Source: Erythrobacteraceae bacterium (GTDB lineage Bacteria > Pseudomonadota > Alphaproteobacteria > Sphingomonadales > Sphingomonadaceae). From it: 64,000 nt of DNA. The stretch is taken from assembly GCA_027486035.1 (NCBI GenBank), contig JAIXPX010000033.1, positions 186,001 to 250,000 on the forward strand. The letters are read 5' to 3'. A program made the translations under genes and the position numbers. The notes under the pieces were generated by a model. It did not search any database. It was not told the DNA's origin and saw only the letters and a program-made list of their open reading frames with translations. Of this stretch, positions 31,866 to 40,575 are shown in pieces (position 1 is the first letter of the stretch; every line of letters starts with the position of its first letter).

Positions 31866-33284
31866 ATGACCGTGCGCCGGATCGGCCTGTTCCTCGGCCC
31901 GCTCGCCTTCGCCCTGACCGTGGTGGTGGCCCCGCCCGCCGGGATGGAGCCGGGCGCATGGCTGGTCGCGGGGCTGACACTCTGGATGGCCGCGTGGTGG
32001 ATGACCGAGGCCGTGCCGCTGACGGTGACCGCGCTCCTGCCCTTCATCATCCTGCCCCTCGCCGGGATCTCGAACGCCGAGGAAACCGCGGCGACCTATT
32101 ACTCGCCGATCCTGTTCCTGCTGCTCGGTGGTGCCTTCATCGCCCTCGCGATCGAGCGCACCGGGCTGCACCGCCGCCTCAGCCTCGCGATCCTGCGCGC
32201 CGTGGGGAACAATGGTGGCCCGGTCCGGCTGCTGATCGCCTTCATGCTGTCGACCGCGCTCCTGTCGATGTTCATTTCCAACACCTCGACCGCGCTCATC
32301 ATGATGCCGATGGCGCTGGCGGTGCTCGAGAGCGGGGGCGGCGAAGATGGAGGCCTACCCCGGCAAGACGGCATCTGGGGCGCCCTGCCCATGGGAATCG
32401 CCTTTGCCGCGAGCATCGGCGGGCTCGGCACGATCGTCGGCTCGCCCACCAACGCCATCGCCGTGGGCCTGCTCGACAAGATCGTCGGCGTGCGCATCAC
32501 CTTTGCCGAGTGGTCGCTCTACGGCATCCCGCTGGTGCTGCTCGGCGTGCCACTGGCCGCCTGGATCATCGCGCGGGTGCAGGCCGTGGCGAGGCACCCC
32601 TTCGACATCGCCGCCGCGCGCGAGGCGATTGTCTCCCATGCACGCTGGACCGTGCCGGAGAAGCGCCTCGTGCCGATCTTCGCGCTGACCTTTCTGGCCT
32701 GGACCACCCAGCCGCTCGTCGCTCCCCTGCTTCCTGCGGGCTCGTGGACCGACGGCACCATAGCGGTCATCGCCGCGCTTGCGCTGTTCCTGCTGCCCGA
32801 TGGCACCGGCCGCCCGCTGCTGGTGTGGAGCGAGGCAGAGCGCGCGCCGTGGAGCGTGATCTTCATGTTCGGCGGGGGTCTCGCGCTGGCGGCGGGGATG
32901 CAGGCCTCGGGCCTTGCCGCCTGGATCGGCCAGGCGCTGCTGCCGCTGGCGAGCTGGCCGCTGATCCTCGTCGTGCTGGCAGTGGTGGTGCTGGTGATCG
33001 TGGTCACGGAATTCGCCAGCAACGTGGCGACCGCGACGGGGATCGTGCCCGTGGTGGGCGTGCTGGTGGTGGCGCTGGGGGTCGATCCCGTGCTCCTCGC
33101 CCTGCCCGCAGCCCTCGCGGCGAGCTGGGGCTTCATGCTCCCCGCCGGCACCGGGCCCAACGCCATCGCCTGGGCGACGGGGCGCATCCGCATCGGGGCG
33201 ATGGTCAAGGCCGGCCTGCTGCTCGACCTTGCCGGGGCTCTGCTCATCGTCGGCGTGGTGTGGATGATCGCATCGCTCACGTGA
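31866..33284 (+). CDS. SLC13/DASS-family anion:sodium symporter
   Basis: A 472-residue polytopic protein. FISNTSTALIMMPMALAVLE near residue 140 and NVATATGIVPVVGVLVVALG near 385 are the paired Ser-Asn-Thr-type substrate/sodium motifs of DASS carriers, and GGLGTIVGSPTNAIAVG is also characteristic. Family substrates are di- and tricarboxylates (succinate, citrate) or sulfate. ATG 31866 is preferred; GGGGAGAG at 31850-31857 precedes it. The gene starts after the infC terminator and is followed by the structured leader of a Cys/Met enzyme. A sulfate substrate would suit that neighbour but is speculative. Confidence 0.82.
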   Translation: MTVRRIGLFLGPLAFALTVVVAPPAGMEPGAWLVAGLTLWMAAWWMTEAVPLTVTALLPFIILPLAGISNAEETAATYYSPILFLLLGGAFIALAIERTGLHRRLSLAILRAVGNNGGPVRLLIAFMLSTALLSMFISNTSTALIMMPMALAVLESGGGEDGGLPRQDGIWGALPMGIAFAASIGGLGTIVGSPTNAIAVGLLDKIVGVRITFAEWSLYGIPLVLLGVPLAAWIIARVQAVARHPFDIAAAREAIVSHARWTVPEKRLVPIFALTFLAWTTQPLVAPLLPAGSWTDGTIAVIAALALFLLPDGTGRPLLVWSEAERAPWSVIFMFGGGLALAAGMQASGLAAWIGQALLPLASWPLILVVLAVVVLVIVVTEFASNVATATGIVPVVGVLVVALGVDPVLLALPAALAASWGFMLPAGTGPNAIAWATGRIRIGAMVKAGLLLDLAGALLIVGVVWMIASLT

Positions 33285-33309
33285 AATCTTCGGAAGCCTG
33301 CTTGAAAGG

Positions 33310-33325
33310 ATCGTGCGCGCACGAT
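33310..33325. promoter_or_regulatory. Perfect 16-bp palindrome
   Basis: ATCGTGCGCGCACGAT is a perfect palindrome 25 bp after the SLC13 carrier stop and 127 bp before the next start. No T-run follows, so an operator is as likely as a terminator. Confidence 0.4.
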
Positions 33326-33362
33326 ACCCCTTGCTCCAGCACTGCGGTGGTAGCGGAGAGGC

Positions 33363-33441
33363 GTTCCTGCGGAGGTTAGGAACGGGCGCCCTGCCGCCGT
33401 AATCGGCTCCCGCCTTCCTGGGAGCGTGAGCACAAGGAAGG
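33363..33441 (+). promoter_or_regulatory. Candidate RBS-sequestering pseudoknot leader (riboswitch-like)
   Basis: GCTCCC (33406-33411) pairs with GGGAGC (33420-33425). The 8-nt loop contains CCTTCCT (33413-33419), the exact complement of AGGAAGG (33435-33441), which is the Shine-Dalgarno of the following gene (ATG 33452). Connecting loops are 1, 0 and 9 nt, which suits an H-type pseudoknot. An upstream hairpin GTTCCT/AGGAAC (33363-33368, 33378-33383) carries another TTCCT/AGGAA pair that could compete. The layout recalls SAM-II and SAM/SAH riboswitches, but I see neither consensus. Confidence 0.5.
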
Positions 33442-33451
33442 ACCCGTCGCC

Positions 33452-34747
33452 ATGGCCGACGCTCCCACGCCCGCCCGCAAACCCAAACCCGCCCGCCGCG
33501 AGATCGCCGGACGCCCGCTGAAGCCTGCCACCCTCATGATGGGCCATGGCTATGACCCGGTCCTCTCGGAAGGATCGCTCAAGGCGCCGATTTTCCTCAC
33601 CAGCACCTTCGCATTCGAGAGCGCGGCCGCCGGCAAGCGCCACTTCGAGGGCATCACCGGCCTGCGCGAAGGCGGCGCCGAGGGCCTCGTCTATTCGCGC
33701 TTCAACGGGCCGAACCAGGAAATTCTCGAGGGTCGGCTCGCCGTGTGGGACGGCGCGGAGGACGCGCTGACCTTCTCCAGCGGCATGACGGCGATCTGCA
33801 TCCTGATGATGGCCTATGCCAGCCAGAACGACGTGATCGTCCATTCCGGCCCGCTCTATGCCGCATCGGAGGGCTTCGTCGCCAAGACCCTGTCGCGCTT
33901 CGGCGTCGACTATGTCGATTTCCCGGCGGGCGCGACCCGCGAGGAACTCGACGCCGTTCTCGCTGCGGCCAAGGCCAAGGCCGAGGCGCAGGGCGGCAAG
34001 GTCGCGATGATCTACCTCGAAAGCCCCGCCAACCCGACCAATGCGCTGGTCGATGTCGAGGCAGTGCGCGATGCCCGCGATGCGACCGTGCCGGGGACGC
34101 CCGTCGCCATCGACAACACCTTCCTCGGCCCCTTGTGGTCGCGCCCGCTAGAGCATGGCGCGGACATCGTTGCCTATTCGCTCACCAAGTATGTCGGCGG
34201 GCATTCCGACCTGGTGGCCGGTTCGATCGCGGGCGCGAAGCAGTGGATCGCGCCGGTGCGGGCGCTGCGCAACACCATGGGCGGGATCGTCGATCCCAAC
34301 ACCGCGTGGATGCTGCTGCGCAGTCTCGAGACGGTCGAGCTCAGAATGCAGCGCGCGGGCGAGAACGCCGCAAGGGTCTGCGATTTCCTGCGCTCGCACC
34401 CCAAGGTCGAAGGCCTCGGCTATCTCGGCCTCATCGCCGATTCGCGCCAGCAGGACATCTATGACCGCCATTGCCTTGGCGCCGGATCGACCTTCTCGGT
34501 GTTCATCAACGGCGGCGAGGCCGAATGTTTCCGTTTCCTCGACAGCCTCACCATCGCCAAGCTCGCGGTAAGCCTCGGCGGGACGGAGACGCTGGCGAGC
34601 CACCCCGCCTCGATGACACACCTCTCGGTCCCGCAGGCGCGCAAGGACCTGCTCGGCATCACCGACAATCTCGTGCGGATCAGCGTGGGGATCGAGGATG
34701 CGGACGACCTGATCGCCGATTTCGCGCAAGCGCTGGAGCACGTCTGA
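33452..34747 (+). CDS. Cys/Met-metabolism PLP-dependent enzyme (cystathionine gamma-synthase family)
   Basis: A 431-residue fold-type I PLP enzyme. VYSRFNGPNQEILEGRLAVW (substrate/PLP phosphate side), FSSGMTAI, IDNTFLGPLWSRPLEHGADI and the PLP lysine in AYSLTKYVGGHSD (about residue 247) are family hallmarks. Candidate activities are cystathionine gamma-synthase, O-acyl-homoserine sulfhydrylase or methionine gamma-lyase; the sequence alone does not decide. The N terminus has a 25-residue basic extension. The strong Shine-Dalgarno AAGGAAGGA can be masked by the leader pseudoknot, so translational control by a sulfur-amino-acid metabolite is plausible. Confidence 0.88.
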   Translation: MADAPTPARKPKPARREIAGRPLKPATLMMGHGYDPVLSEGSLKAPIFLTSTFAFESAAAGKRHFEGITGLREGGAEGLVYSRFNGPNQEILEGRLAVWDGAEDALTFSSGMTAICILMMAYASQNDVIVHSGPLYAASEGFVAKTLSRFGVDYVDFPAGATREELDAVLAAAKAKAEAQGGKVAMIYLESPANPTNALVDVEAVRDARDATVPGTPVAIDNTFLGPLWSRPLEHGADIVAYSLTKYVGGHSDLVAGSIAGAKQWIAPVRALRNTMGGIVDPNTAWMLLRSLETVELRMQRAGENAARVCDFLRSHPKVEGLGYLGLIADSRQQDIYDRHCLGAGSTFSVFINGGEAECFRFLDSLTIAKLAVSLGGTETLASHPASMTHLSVPQARKDLLGITDNLVRISVGIEDADDLIADFAQALEHV

Positions 34748-34762
34748 GGAGTTTCCCCTTTC

Positions 34763-34867
34763 CGTCACCCTGAACTTGTTTCAGGGTCCATGGGGCGGCT
34801 GAAGGCAATTCACCAGAGGGCAGAGCCCCGCCGCCTGATGGATGCTGAAACGAGTTCAGCATGACGG
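34763..34867. repeat. Sphingomonad-type intergenic palindromic repeat
   Basis: The left arm CGTCACCCTGAACTTGTTTC continues to 34791. The right arm (34838-34867) is its imperfect inverse, centred on GCTGAAACGAGTTCAGC. The element fills the gap between the PLP enzyme and the following SDR gene. The right arm's end provides the GGGGAGGA ribosome-binding site of that gene. Confidence 0.65.
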
Positions 34868-34878
34868 GGAGGATAGCA

Positions 34879-35718
34879 ATGACCGACAGCCGCAAACCTG
34901 TGTTCCTCGTGATCGGCGCAGGGGCAGGGATCGGGGGCAACGCCGCGCTGCGCTTTGCCGCCGGGGGCTACCATGCCGTTCTGGCGAGGCGCTCGGACGA
35001 GGACGGCCTTCAGCGCATGGTGGCCGAGATCAAGGCGGCTGGGGGGTCAGCCTCGGGTACCCTGCTGAACGCGGCCGAGGACGGCGCAATCGAAGATCTG
35101 GTCGCACGCACCGAGGCGGACATCGGTCCGATCCACGCCGCGCTCTACAATCTCGGCGCGCAAATCGGGAACCGCGCGCTCGAGGCCACCCCGCACCGCA
35201 TCTTCGAGCTCGGCTGGCGGCTCGGCACCTATGGCGTGTTCCGCCTTGCCCATGCGCTGTTCCCGGCCATGGTCGAGCGTGCCGCCAACGGAGGACCGCA
35301 CGGCACCTTGCTCGTCACCTCGGCGACGGCGGCGGTGCGCGGCAATGCCGGACAGCACAGCCACGCCGCGGCGATGGGCGGGCGGCGGATGCTGTGCCAG
35401 ACCCTCAACGCCGAATTCGCCCCCAAGGGCATCCATGTCGCCCACGTCGTGGTCGATGGTGCGGTCGACGCGCCCGACACGCTCGGCAAGCTGCTCGGCG
35501 ACAGGTTCGAGGCCTTCAAGGCGAACAAAGGCACAGACGGCGTGATCGACCCCGCAGCGCTGGCCGAGACCTACTGGCACCTCGCCCACCAGCCGAGGAA
35601 CTGCTGGACCCACGAGATCGACGTGCGCCCCTGGACCGATGTCGCGTGGTGGAACGACAATCCGAACCCGGAGATCAATGCGGCGGGCAAGGGCTTTCAG
35701 GGCCCGCCTGCCGCCTAG
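34879..35718 (+). CDS. Atypical short-chain dehydrogenase/reductase-like protein lacking Tyr-Lys
   Basis: A 279-residue Rossmann protein with the nucleotide loop GAGAGIGG (13-20) and a Ser at 148 in LLVTSATAAVRG. The catalytic YxxxK expected about 13 residues later is absent; the segment reads GQHSHAAAMGGRRML (158-172), with neither Tyr nor Lys. The NAG-like strand-4 motif is NLGAQ. Oxidoreductase chemistry of the usual SDR type is therefore doubtful. ATG 34879 follows GGGGAGGA (34866-34873); an in-frame ATG at 34861 lies within the palindromic repeat. Confidence 0.75.
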   Translation: MTDSRKPVFLVIGAGAGIGGNAALRFAAGGYHAVLARRSDEDGLQRMVAEIKAAGGSASGTLLNAAEDGAIEDLVARTEADIGPIHAALYNLGAQIGNRALEATPHRIFELGWRLGTYGVFRLAHALFPAMVERAANGGPHGTLLVTSATAAVRGNAGQHSHAAAMGGRRMLCQTLNAEFAPKGIHVAHVVVDGAVDAPDTLGKLLGDRFEAFKANKGTDGVIDPAALAETYWHLAHQPRNCWTHEIDVRPWTDVAWWNDNPNPEINAAGKGFQGPPAA

Positions 35719-35722
35719 CGCA

Positions 35723-36256
35723 TCAGCCCTTCCACTCGCGCCGTTCCTCGGCGGCGCGCAGGACTTCGTAGGCGGCCTGGATCAGCTGGAACTGGCGCGC
35801 GGCCTCGGCATCGCCCGGCTTTACATCCGGGTGCACTTCCTTGGCGCGGGCGCGATAGGCCTTCTTCACCGCATCGAAATCGGCGTCCGCCGCGAGCCCC
35901 AGCACCTCCAGCGCCCGCATTTCGTCAGCCGAGCGCGATCCATCGCCCGATCCGGCCCAGCCGTAGTGGGCGCTCTCGGCATAGCCCGCGCTCTCCTGCC
36001 GTTCGGCCCGCGCGCGTTCTTCCTTCTCGGCCGCTTCGAGGCCTTCGAAATAGTCCCACTTCCCGTTATATTCGGCTGCGTGCTTCTGGCAGAAATACCA
36101 CCGGTCGCGGCTGTTGGGGGCTTTGGGCGCGGGGCAATCGCCGCGCTCGTTGCAGCCGTGGCGGTCGCAGATCCGCACCTGCGCGGCCTCCTGCGACGAG
36201 CCATAGCCCCGCCAGCGCGGAAAGCCCCAGTCCATCGACCGGCGCGCGCGGCTCAT
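35723..36256 (-). CDS. J-domain protein with N-terminal Cys-rich segment
   Basis: A 177-residue protein with a C-terminal J domain (about 113-172): ALEVLGLAADADFDAVKKAY, the HPD tripeptide in EVHPDVKPG, then FQLIQAAYEVLR. It can stimulate a DnaK partner's ATPase. Before it, residues 27-60 contain CDRHGCNERGDCPAP and WYFCQKH, a possible small metal site, followed by a charged helix (GLEAAEKEERARAERQ). This layout of an N-terminal Cys/His segment and a C-terminal J domain is seen in alphaproteobacterial DnaJ-like proteins. It is convergent with the SDR-like gene. Confidence 0.85.
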   Translation of the reverse strand: MSRARRSMDWGFPRWRGYGSSQEAAQVRICDRHGCNERGDCPAPKAPNSRDRWYFCQKHAAEYNGKWDYFEGLEAAEKEERARAERQESAGYAESAHYGWAGSGDGSRSADEMRALEVLGLAADADFDAVKKAYRARAKEVHPDVKPGDAEAARQFQLIQAAYEVLRAAEERREWKG

Positions 36257-36435
36257 GGGCGCGATCCGCGCGCAGCCGGAATCATGTCGTTGGTCGATTG
36301 TCTCACGCGCTCAATCTAGAGGACGTGGCGCGCGAATGAAAGGCGTGAGAACGCGGGAACCAGTTGCAATGTGAAATGTTGCAGTGCAATCGAACTTTGG
36401 CGTCACCAACTGTGCCGCGACCCGAAAGACCGATC

Positions 36436-36585
36436 ATGAGCCAGCAACTGACCCTTTCCAGCCTGTTCTGCGTGCTTGCGCTCGCGGGCCTGTGCGTGGT
36501 CACCTCGGCGCGCGATCTGGCCGGCTATCCGGCCGCAGTGGTGGCCCAACGGGCCGAGCTTGCGCCCGGCCCGCTCGCCGGTTGA
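36436..36585 (+). CDS. Small hypothetical membrane or exported peptide (49 aa)
   Basis: The ORF begins MSQQLTLSSLFCVLALAGLC and has a single hydrophobic segment (about 8-24) followed by a short polar tail. The preceding 180 bases separate it from the divergent J-domain gene and are relatively AT-richer (GTTGCAATGTGAAATGTTGC), which would suit a promoter. There is only a weak ribosome-binding site (GAAAGA). It ends immediately before the convergent pal stop. No family is recognised. Confidence 0.4.
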   Translation: MSQQLTLSSLFCVLALAGLCVVTSARDLAGYPAAVVAQRAELAPGPLAG

Positions 36586-37116
36586 TCAGCGATTGATGAT
36601 CACGCTCGCGGCGCGACGGTTCTGCGCCCAGGCCGCTTCGTCCGAGGCGAGCGCGACGGGACGCTCCTTGCCGTAGCTCACCACCGAAATGCGGCTGGAA
36701 TCGACGCCGAGGCTAACAAGGTAGGCGTGCGCGGAATCCGCCCGCTTCTCGCCCAGAGCGAGGTTGTATTCACGCGTGCCGCGCTCGTCCGCGTGACCTT
36801 CGATGGTGAAGGTGATCTGCGGGTAGCGGGCGAAGTACTGCGCCTGCGCCTGCAGGGCAGCAGCATCCTGCGTGTCGATGTTGAAGCGATCGGTGTCGAA
36901 GTAGATCGTGGTCGAGGAGCCGACGGCCTGGGCGAAATGCTCCTGCGTGCCGACAGCCGGGCCGCTCGGCGGCAGGGGCGGCGGCGCCATGGTCGGGGCC
37001 GGGGCCGGAGCCGGAGCCTCGGCGACCGGCGGGAGGGTTTCGGGGGCCTTCTTCGCGCAGGCGGCAAGGCCGGTGGCCGAGGCGAGCAGCAGGATCGTCG
37101 CAATCTTCCGGTTCAT
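36586..37116 (-). CDS. pal: Peptidoglycan-associated lipoprotein Pal
   Basis: A 176-residue outer-membrane lipoprotein. The signal ends in the lipobox LAAC (Cys20), a Pro/Ala-rich tether (25-55) follows, and an OmpA-like peptidoglycan-binding domain fills the rest: TIYFDTDRFNID, FTIEGHADERGTREYNLALG and the R/K-rich NRRAASVIIN end. It anchors the outer membrane to peptidoglycan and works with TolB during constriction. It is the last gene of ybgC-tolQRAB-pal, 83 bp after tolB. Confidence 0.95.
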   Translation of the reverse strand: MNRKIATILLLASATGLAACAKKAPETLPPVAEAPAPAPAPTMAPPPLPPSGPAVGTQEHFAQAVGSSTTIYFDTDRFNIDTQDAAALQAQAQYFARYPQITFTIEGHADERGTREYNLALGEKRADSAHAYLVSLGVDSSRISVVSYGKERPVALASDEAAWAQNRRAASVIINR

Positions 37117-37199
37117 AATTATTTCCTTTCAGACGGTTGCACGGACAGTGGGCAGTCCGGGATAGCTAGCGAAACAGTGAGACGAATTCGTGGAGCGTT

Positions 37200-38621
37200 T
37201 CAAGGACGTATCGGTCCCCACGCGGGATCAGATGCATCGACGGGCGTCGGCAGGCGGCGCTCGTTCTGGCCGGTGAGGTCAACCTGCCAGATGCCAGAGC
37301 GGCCGGTGTTCTTCTCGGTGCGGAAGAACTGGATGATGCGGCCATTGGGCGCCCAGGTCGGGGCCTCGTCCTGCCAGCCATTGGTCAGCACGCGCATTCC
37401 GCCGCCGCTGGTGCTCATCACCGCGACGTTGAAGTCGCCCGCGATCCGCGTGAAGGCGATCTGGTCGCCGCGCGGGCTCCATTCGGGCGTGGCGCAGCGC
37501 CCGCCGAAGAAGCTGATGCGCTTCTGGTCGGTGCCGTCGGCATTCATGATATAGCACTGCTGGCTGCCCGAGCGGTCGCTCTCGAACACGATCTTGGTGC
37601 CGTCGGGCGAGAAGGAGCCGCCCACATCGATCCCCGGATTGTCGGTGAGCTTGATCGCGCGCCCGCCGGTTGCGGGGATGCGGTAGATATCGGTGTTGCC
37701 CGCCACCGCCATCGAGAACAGGATCGAGCGTCCGTCGGGCGACCAGCGCGGGGCGATGGTCGGGTTCCTGTTCTCGGTCACTAGCGTCTGCTTGCCGCTG
37801 CCGATGTCATAGACATAGATGCGCGGGTTGCCGTCGACATAGGAGAGATAGAGGATCTTCGAATAGTCGGGTGAATAGCGCGGGGTGAGCGCGGTCGCGC
37901 TGCCCAATGTCAGGAAGCGATGGTTGGCGCCGTCCGAATCCATCACCGCAAGCCGCTTCACCCGGCGGTCCTTGGGACCGGTCTCGGCGATATAGGCGAT
38001 GCGGCTGTCGAAGAACGGGCTCTCGCCGGTGAGGCGCGAGAAGATGAGGTCCGAGCACTTGTGCGCAGCGCGCCGCCAGTCGCCCGGCGCAACCACCCAG
38101 CCCTCGCGCACCAGCTGGTTCTTGAGCGCGACGTCGTAGAGGTAGCAGCCGACCACCAGCTTGCCATCGTCGCGGGCGCGGACATAGCCCTGCACCAGCA
38201 TCTCCGCGCCCCGGCCGCTCCACGTGTCATAGACAGGCGCGGTGATCTGCGGGAAGCCGGGTGCGGGCAGGCTGTCGGGGCCGACCGGCTTGAACAATCC
38301 GTTGTTTCTGAGGTTGGCGGTGATGACGCGCGAAATCTCGCGGCCGAGCGCCCCCGTCCCCGCCTCGTTGGCCGGGGTCGGCTTGTTGGCATCGGTGGCA
38401 AAGGCGGGGATGGCAATGCCGATATCCGACCAGGCGCTCTCGTCGGTGACGGTGCCGCGCAGCGGACCATCATCCTCGCCTTCGACCGGCACGCTTTCGA
38501 CCTGCTGGTCCTGCGGGATCGGCGCGCCGAGATCCTGCGCGGCAAGCGGCGTGCCGAGGAAGGGGGCGAGGAGCGGGACGAGCAGCGCGGCACCGGCGAG
38601 CGGGAACGAGGTCTTGGTCAT
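37200..38621 (-). CDS. tolB: Tol-Pal system beta-propeller protein TolB
   Basis: A 473-residue periplasmic protein with a signal peptide ending in TPLAAQ (about residue 27). An N-terminal alpha/beta domain precedes WD40-like propeller repeats, each with a TPRYSPD / APRWSPDG / ATPEWSPRGDQIAF type core. TolB binds Pal and transmits TolA action. ATG 38621 begins the signal peptide, 1 bp from the tolA stop, so the two are coupled. The C-terminal propeller ends in SDPAWGPIRP. Confidence 0.95.
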   Translation of the reverse strand: MTKTSFPLAGAALLVPLLAPFLGTPLAAQDLGAPIPQDQQVESVPVEGEDDGPLRGTVTDESAWSDIGIAIPAFATDANKPTPANEAGTGALGREISRVITANLRNNGLFKPVGPDSLPAPGFPQITAPVYDTWSGRGAEMLVQGYVRARDDGKLVVGCYLYDVALKNQLVREGWVVAPGDWRRAAHKCSDLIFSRLTGESPFFDSRIAYIAETGPKDRRVKRLAVMDSDGANHRFLTLGSATALTPRYSPDYSKILYLSYVDGNPRIYVYDIGSGKQTLVTENRNPTIAPRWSPDGRSILFSMAVAGNTDIYRIPATGGRAIKLTDNPGIDVGGSFSPDGTKIVFESDRSGSQQCYIMNADGTDQKRISFFGGRCATPEWSPRGDQIAFTRIAGDFNVAVMSTSGGGMRVLTNGWQDEAPTWAPNGRIIQFFRTEKNTGRSGIWQVDLTGQNERRLPTPVDASDPAWGPIRP

Positions 38622-38622
38622 G

Positions 38623-39390
38623 TCACAGCCTTCGGTCGAACTGCCATTCGAGATCGTCCCAGCGGGTATAGAACTGTTCGGGCAGGTTGGAGAAGTCGGC
38701 AAGCTGCACCGCGCGGATCGCGCGCTCGCAATGCAGCGAGGCTTGCGGACGGTTGCTTTGGGTGATGCTCTCGGGCTTGGTCCGGCAGGTCGGACGCCCC
38801 TTGAGCGAGCCATCGGGATTCAGCTTCCAGCTCACCACCGAAACCAGCAACTCGGCCTCGACCCCGCTGGGAGCGGTCCAGTTGCGCTTGATCTGGCGCG
38901 AGATCGCCGAGCGCAGGTCTGCTTCCTCTTTCGCGCCGAAGGTTGCAGCCGGCGCGCGGGTTTCCTGCGTTGTCGCCGAGGAGCCTTTGCCGTCGAGGAA
39001 ATCCTCGCCGACGCGGCTGCCCCCGCCGGCCTTGCTCGCCGGCTTGGGCTGGTTGGCGCCGGTCTGGCCGGGTGCCTGACGGTCCGGACGGCTGCGATCG
39101 CGCGCCGGCTGGCTCGCCGCGGTGCGCGGGTCAGGCTTGACCGGCTCTGGCGCAGGCGCAGCCTCGGGGGCAAGCGTCGGCGCCACCGAGGCACGGCTTT
39201 CGGACACCGGATCGGGCGAAGCGTTCTCGAGGCCGACATCGGCCGCAAGGCTGACGGTCATGCGTTCCGGGAAGACCGCGACCTCGCTGCGCACCGCCTG
39301 CATCAGCAGCACGGCGACCAGCGCGCCGTGCAGCACGACTGCTGCGGCCAGACCGAGTTTTTCGTCGCTGCGGAGCCTCATTCCATCCAT
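38623..39390 (-). CDS. tolA: TolA-like envelope protein
   Basis: A protein of about 255 residues with one N-terminal membrane helix (KLGLAAAVVLHGALVAVLLM), a Pro/Ala-rich charged periplasmic linker, and a C-terminal domain (ISRQIKRNWTAPSGVEAELL) like that of TolA/TonB-C proteins. It links TolQR to TolB-Pal. The linker is much shorter than in E. coli TolA, as is usual in this order. ATG 39390 or ATG 39381 (with GATGGA upstream) are both possible starts; an upstream TTG/GTG-type start overlapping tolR is less likely. Confidence 0.85.
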   Translation of the reverse strand: MDGMRLRSDEKLGLAAAVVLHGALVAVLLMQAVRSEVAVFPERMTVSLAADVGLENASPDPVSESRASVAPTLAPEAAPAPEPVKPDPRTAASQPARDRSRPDRQAPGQTGANQPKPASKAGGGSRVGEDFLDGKGSSATTQETRAPAATFGAKEEADLRSAISRQIKRNWTAPSGVEAELLVSVVSWKLNPDGSLKGRPTCRTKPESITQSNRPQASLHCERAIRAVQLADFSNLPEQFYTRWDDLEWQFDRRL

Positions 39391-39403
39391 CACCACAACC
39401 CGA

Positions 39404-39849
<446 letters not shown>

Positions 39850-39853
<4 letters not shown>

Positions 39854-40557
39854 GCGCGGTCCAGCTCGCGGCTGAGGCCCATGTGGAGCTTGTCGGCGAA
39901 CCGCTGGAGGGTCGCCTCGAAGCGGTCCACCGCGCCGCCGAAGCGATTATAGGCGATCACCGCGGGGATGGCGGCGAACAGACCGATCGCGGTCGCGAAC
40001 AGCGCCTCGGCGATGCCGGGGGCAACGACCGCCAGCGACGCGCTCTGCTGCGCACCGATCTGGAAAAAGGACTTCATGATCCCCCACACCGTGCCGAACA
40101 GGCCGACGAAGGGCGCGACGGAACCGACTGTGGCGAGGAAATTGAGGCGGGCCGAAAGCTGGTCCGCCTCCTCGGCAATCTGGCTGTCCATGGCGGCGGC
40201 GATGCGCTGACGGGTTGCATCCCGGTCAACCGGCTGCTTGGCGGTGGATTTGCGCCACTCGTCGAGCCCGGCTGCGGCGACCCGCGCAGCGGGCACATCC
40301 TTCCTGGCCTGCTTGGTGAGCTGCCCGTCGCGGTCGCCCTGCACCCAAAACTCGTCTTCATAGTCCCGGGACCTCTTGTGCATCGCGCCGATCCGCAGGG
40401 AGAAGGAGACGATGATCGTCCACACCCAGATACTGGCGAGGATCAGACCGAGCATAACCGCCTGGACGATGATGTCGGCCTGGATAAACAGGTCCAGCGG
40501 GTCGAGCCGGGCCGGGGCAGTGTTTGCAGCGGCGGCGCTGAGCAGGGCAAGCGTCAC
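39850..40557 (-). CDS. tolQ: MotA/TolQ/ExbB proton channel protein TolQ
   Basis: A 235-residue inner-membrane protein with three helices: an N-terminal one ([20 protein letters not shown]), and the paired ones around [22 protein letters not shown] and [21 protein letters not shown]. The cytoplasmic loop lies between. It forms the stator with TolR, powered by the proton gradient. ybgC ends 18 bp upstream, and the order ybgC-tolQ-tolR-tolA-tolB-pal is the standard one. Confidence 0.95.
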
Positions 40558-40575
40558 GGGATCACATATCCTTGA

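Noticed and set aside
33275..33292. CTCACGTGAAAT as a third parS
   Set aside because: Only the CACGTG core and a few flanking bases match; it lies within the end of the SLC13 gene, and no G-tract array follows.
33381..33410. Cobalamin riboswitch-like stretch (CCTGCCGCCGTAATCGG) before the PLP-enzyme gene
   Set aside because: The upstream conserved elements and the B12-box GCCACTG are missing; only a short similarity to one internal segment is seen.
33390..33445. SAM-II or SAM/SAH riboswitch assignment
   Set aside because: The pseudoknot layout is similar, but the conserved binding-loop sequences are not present, so only a candidate structured leader is reported.
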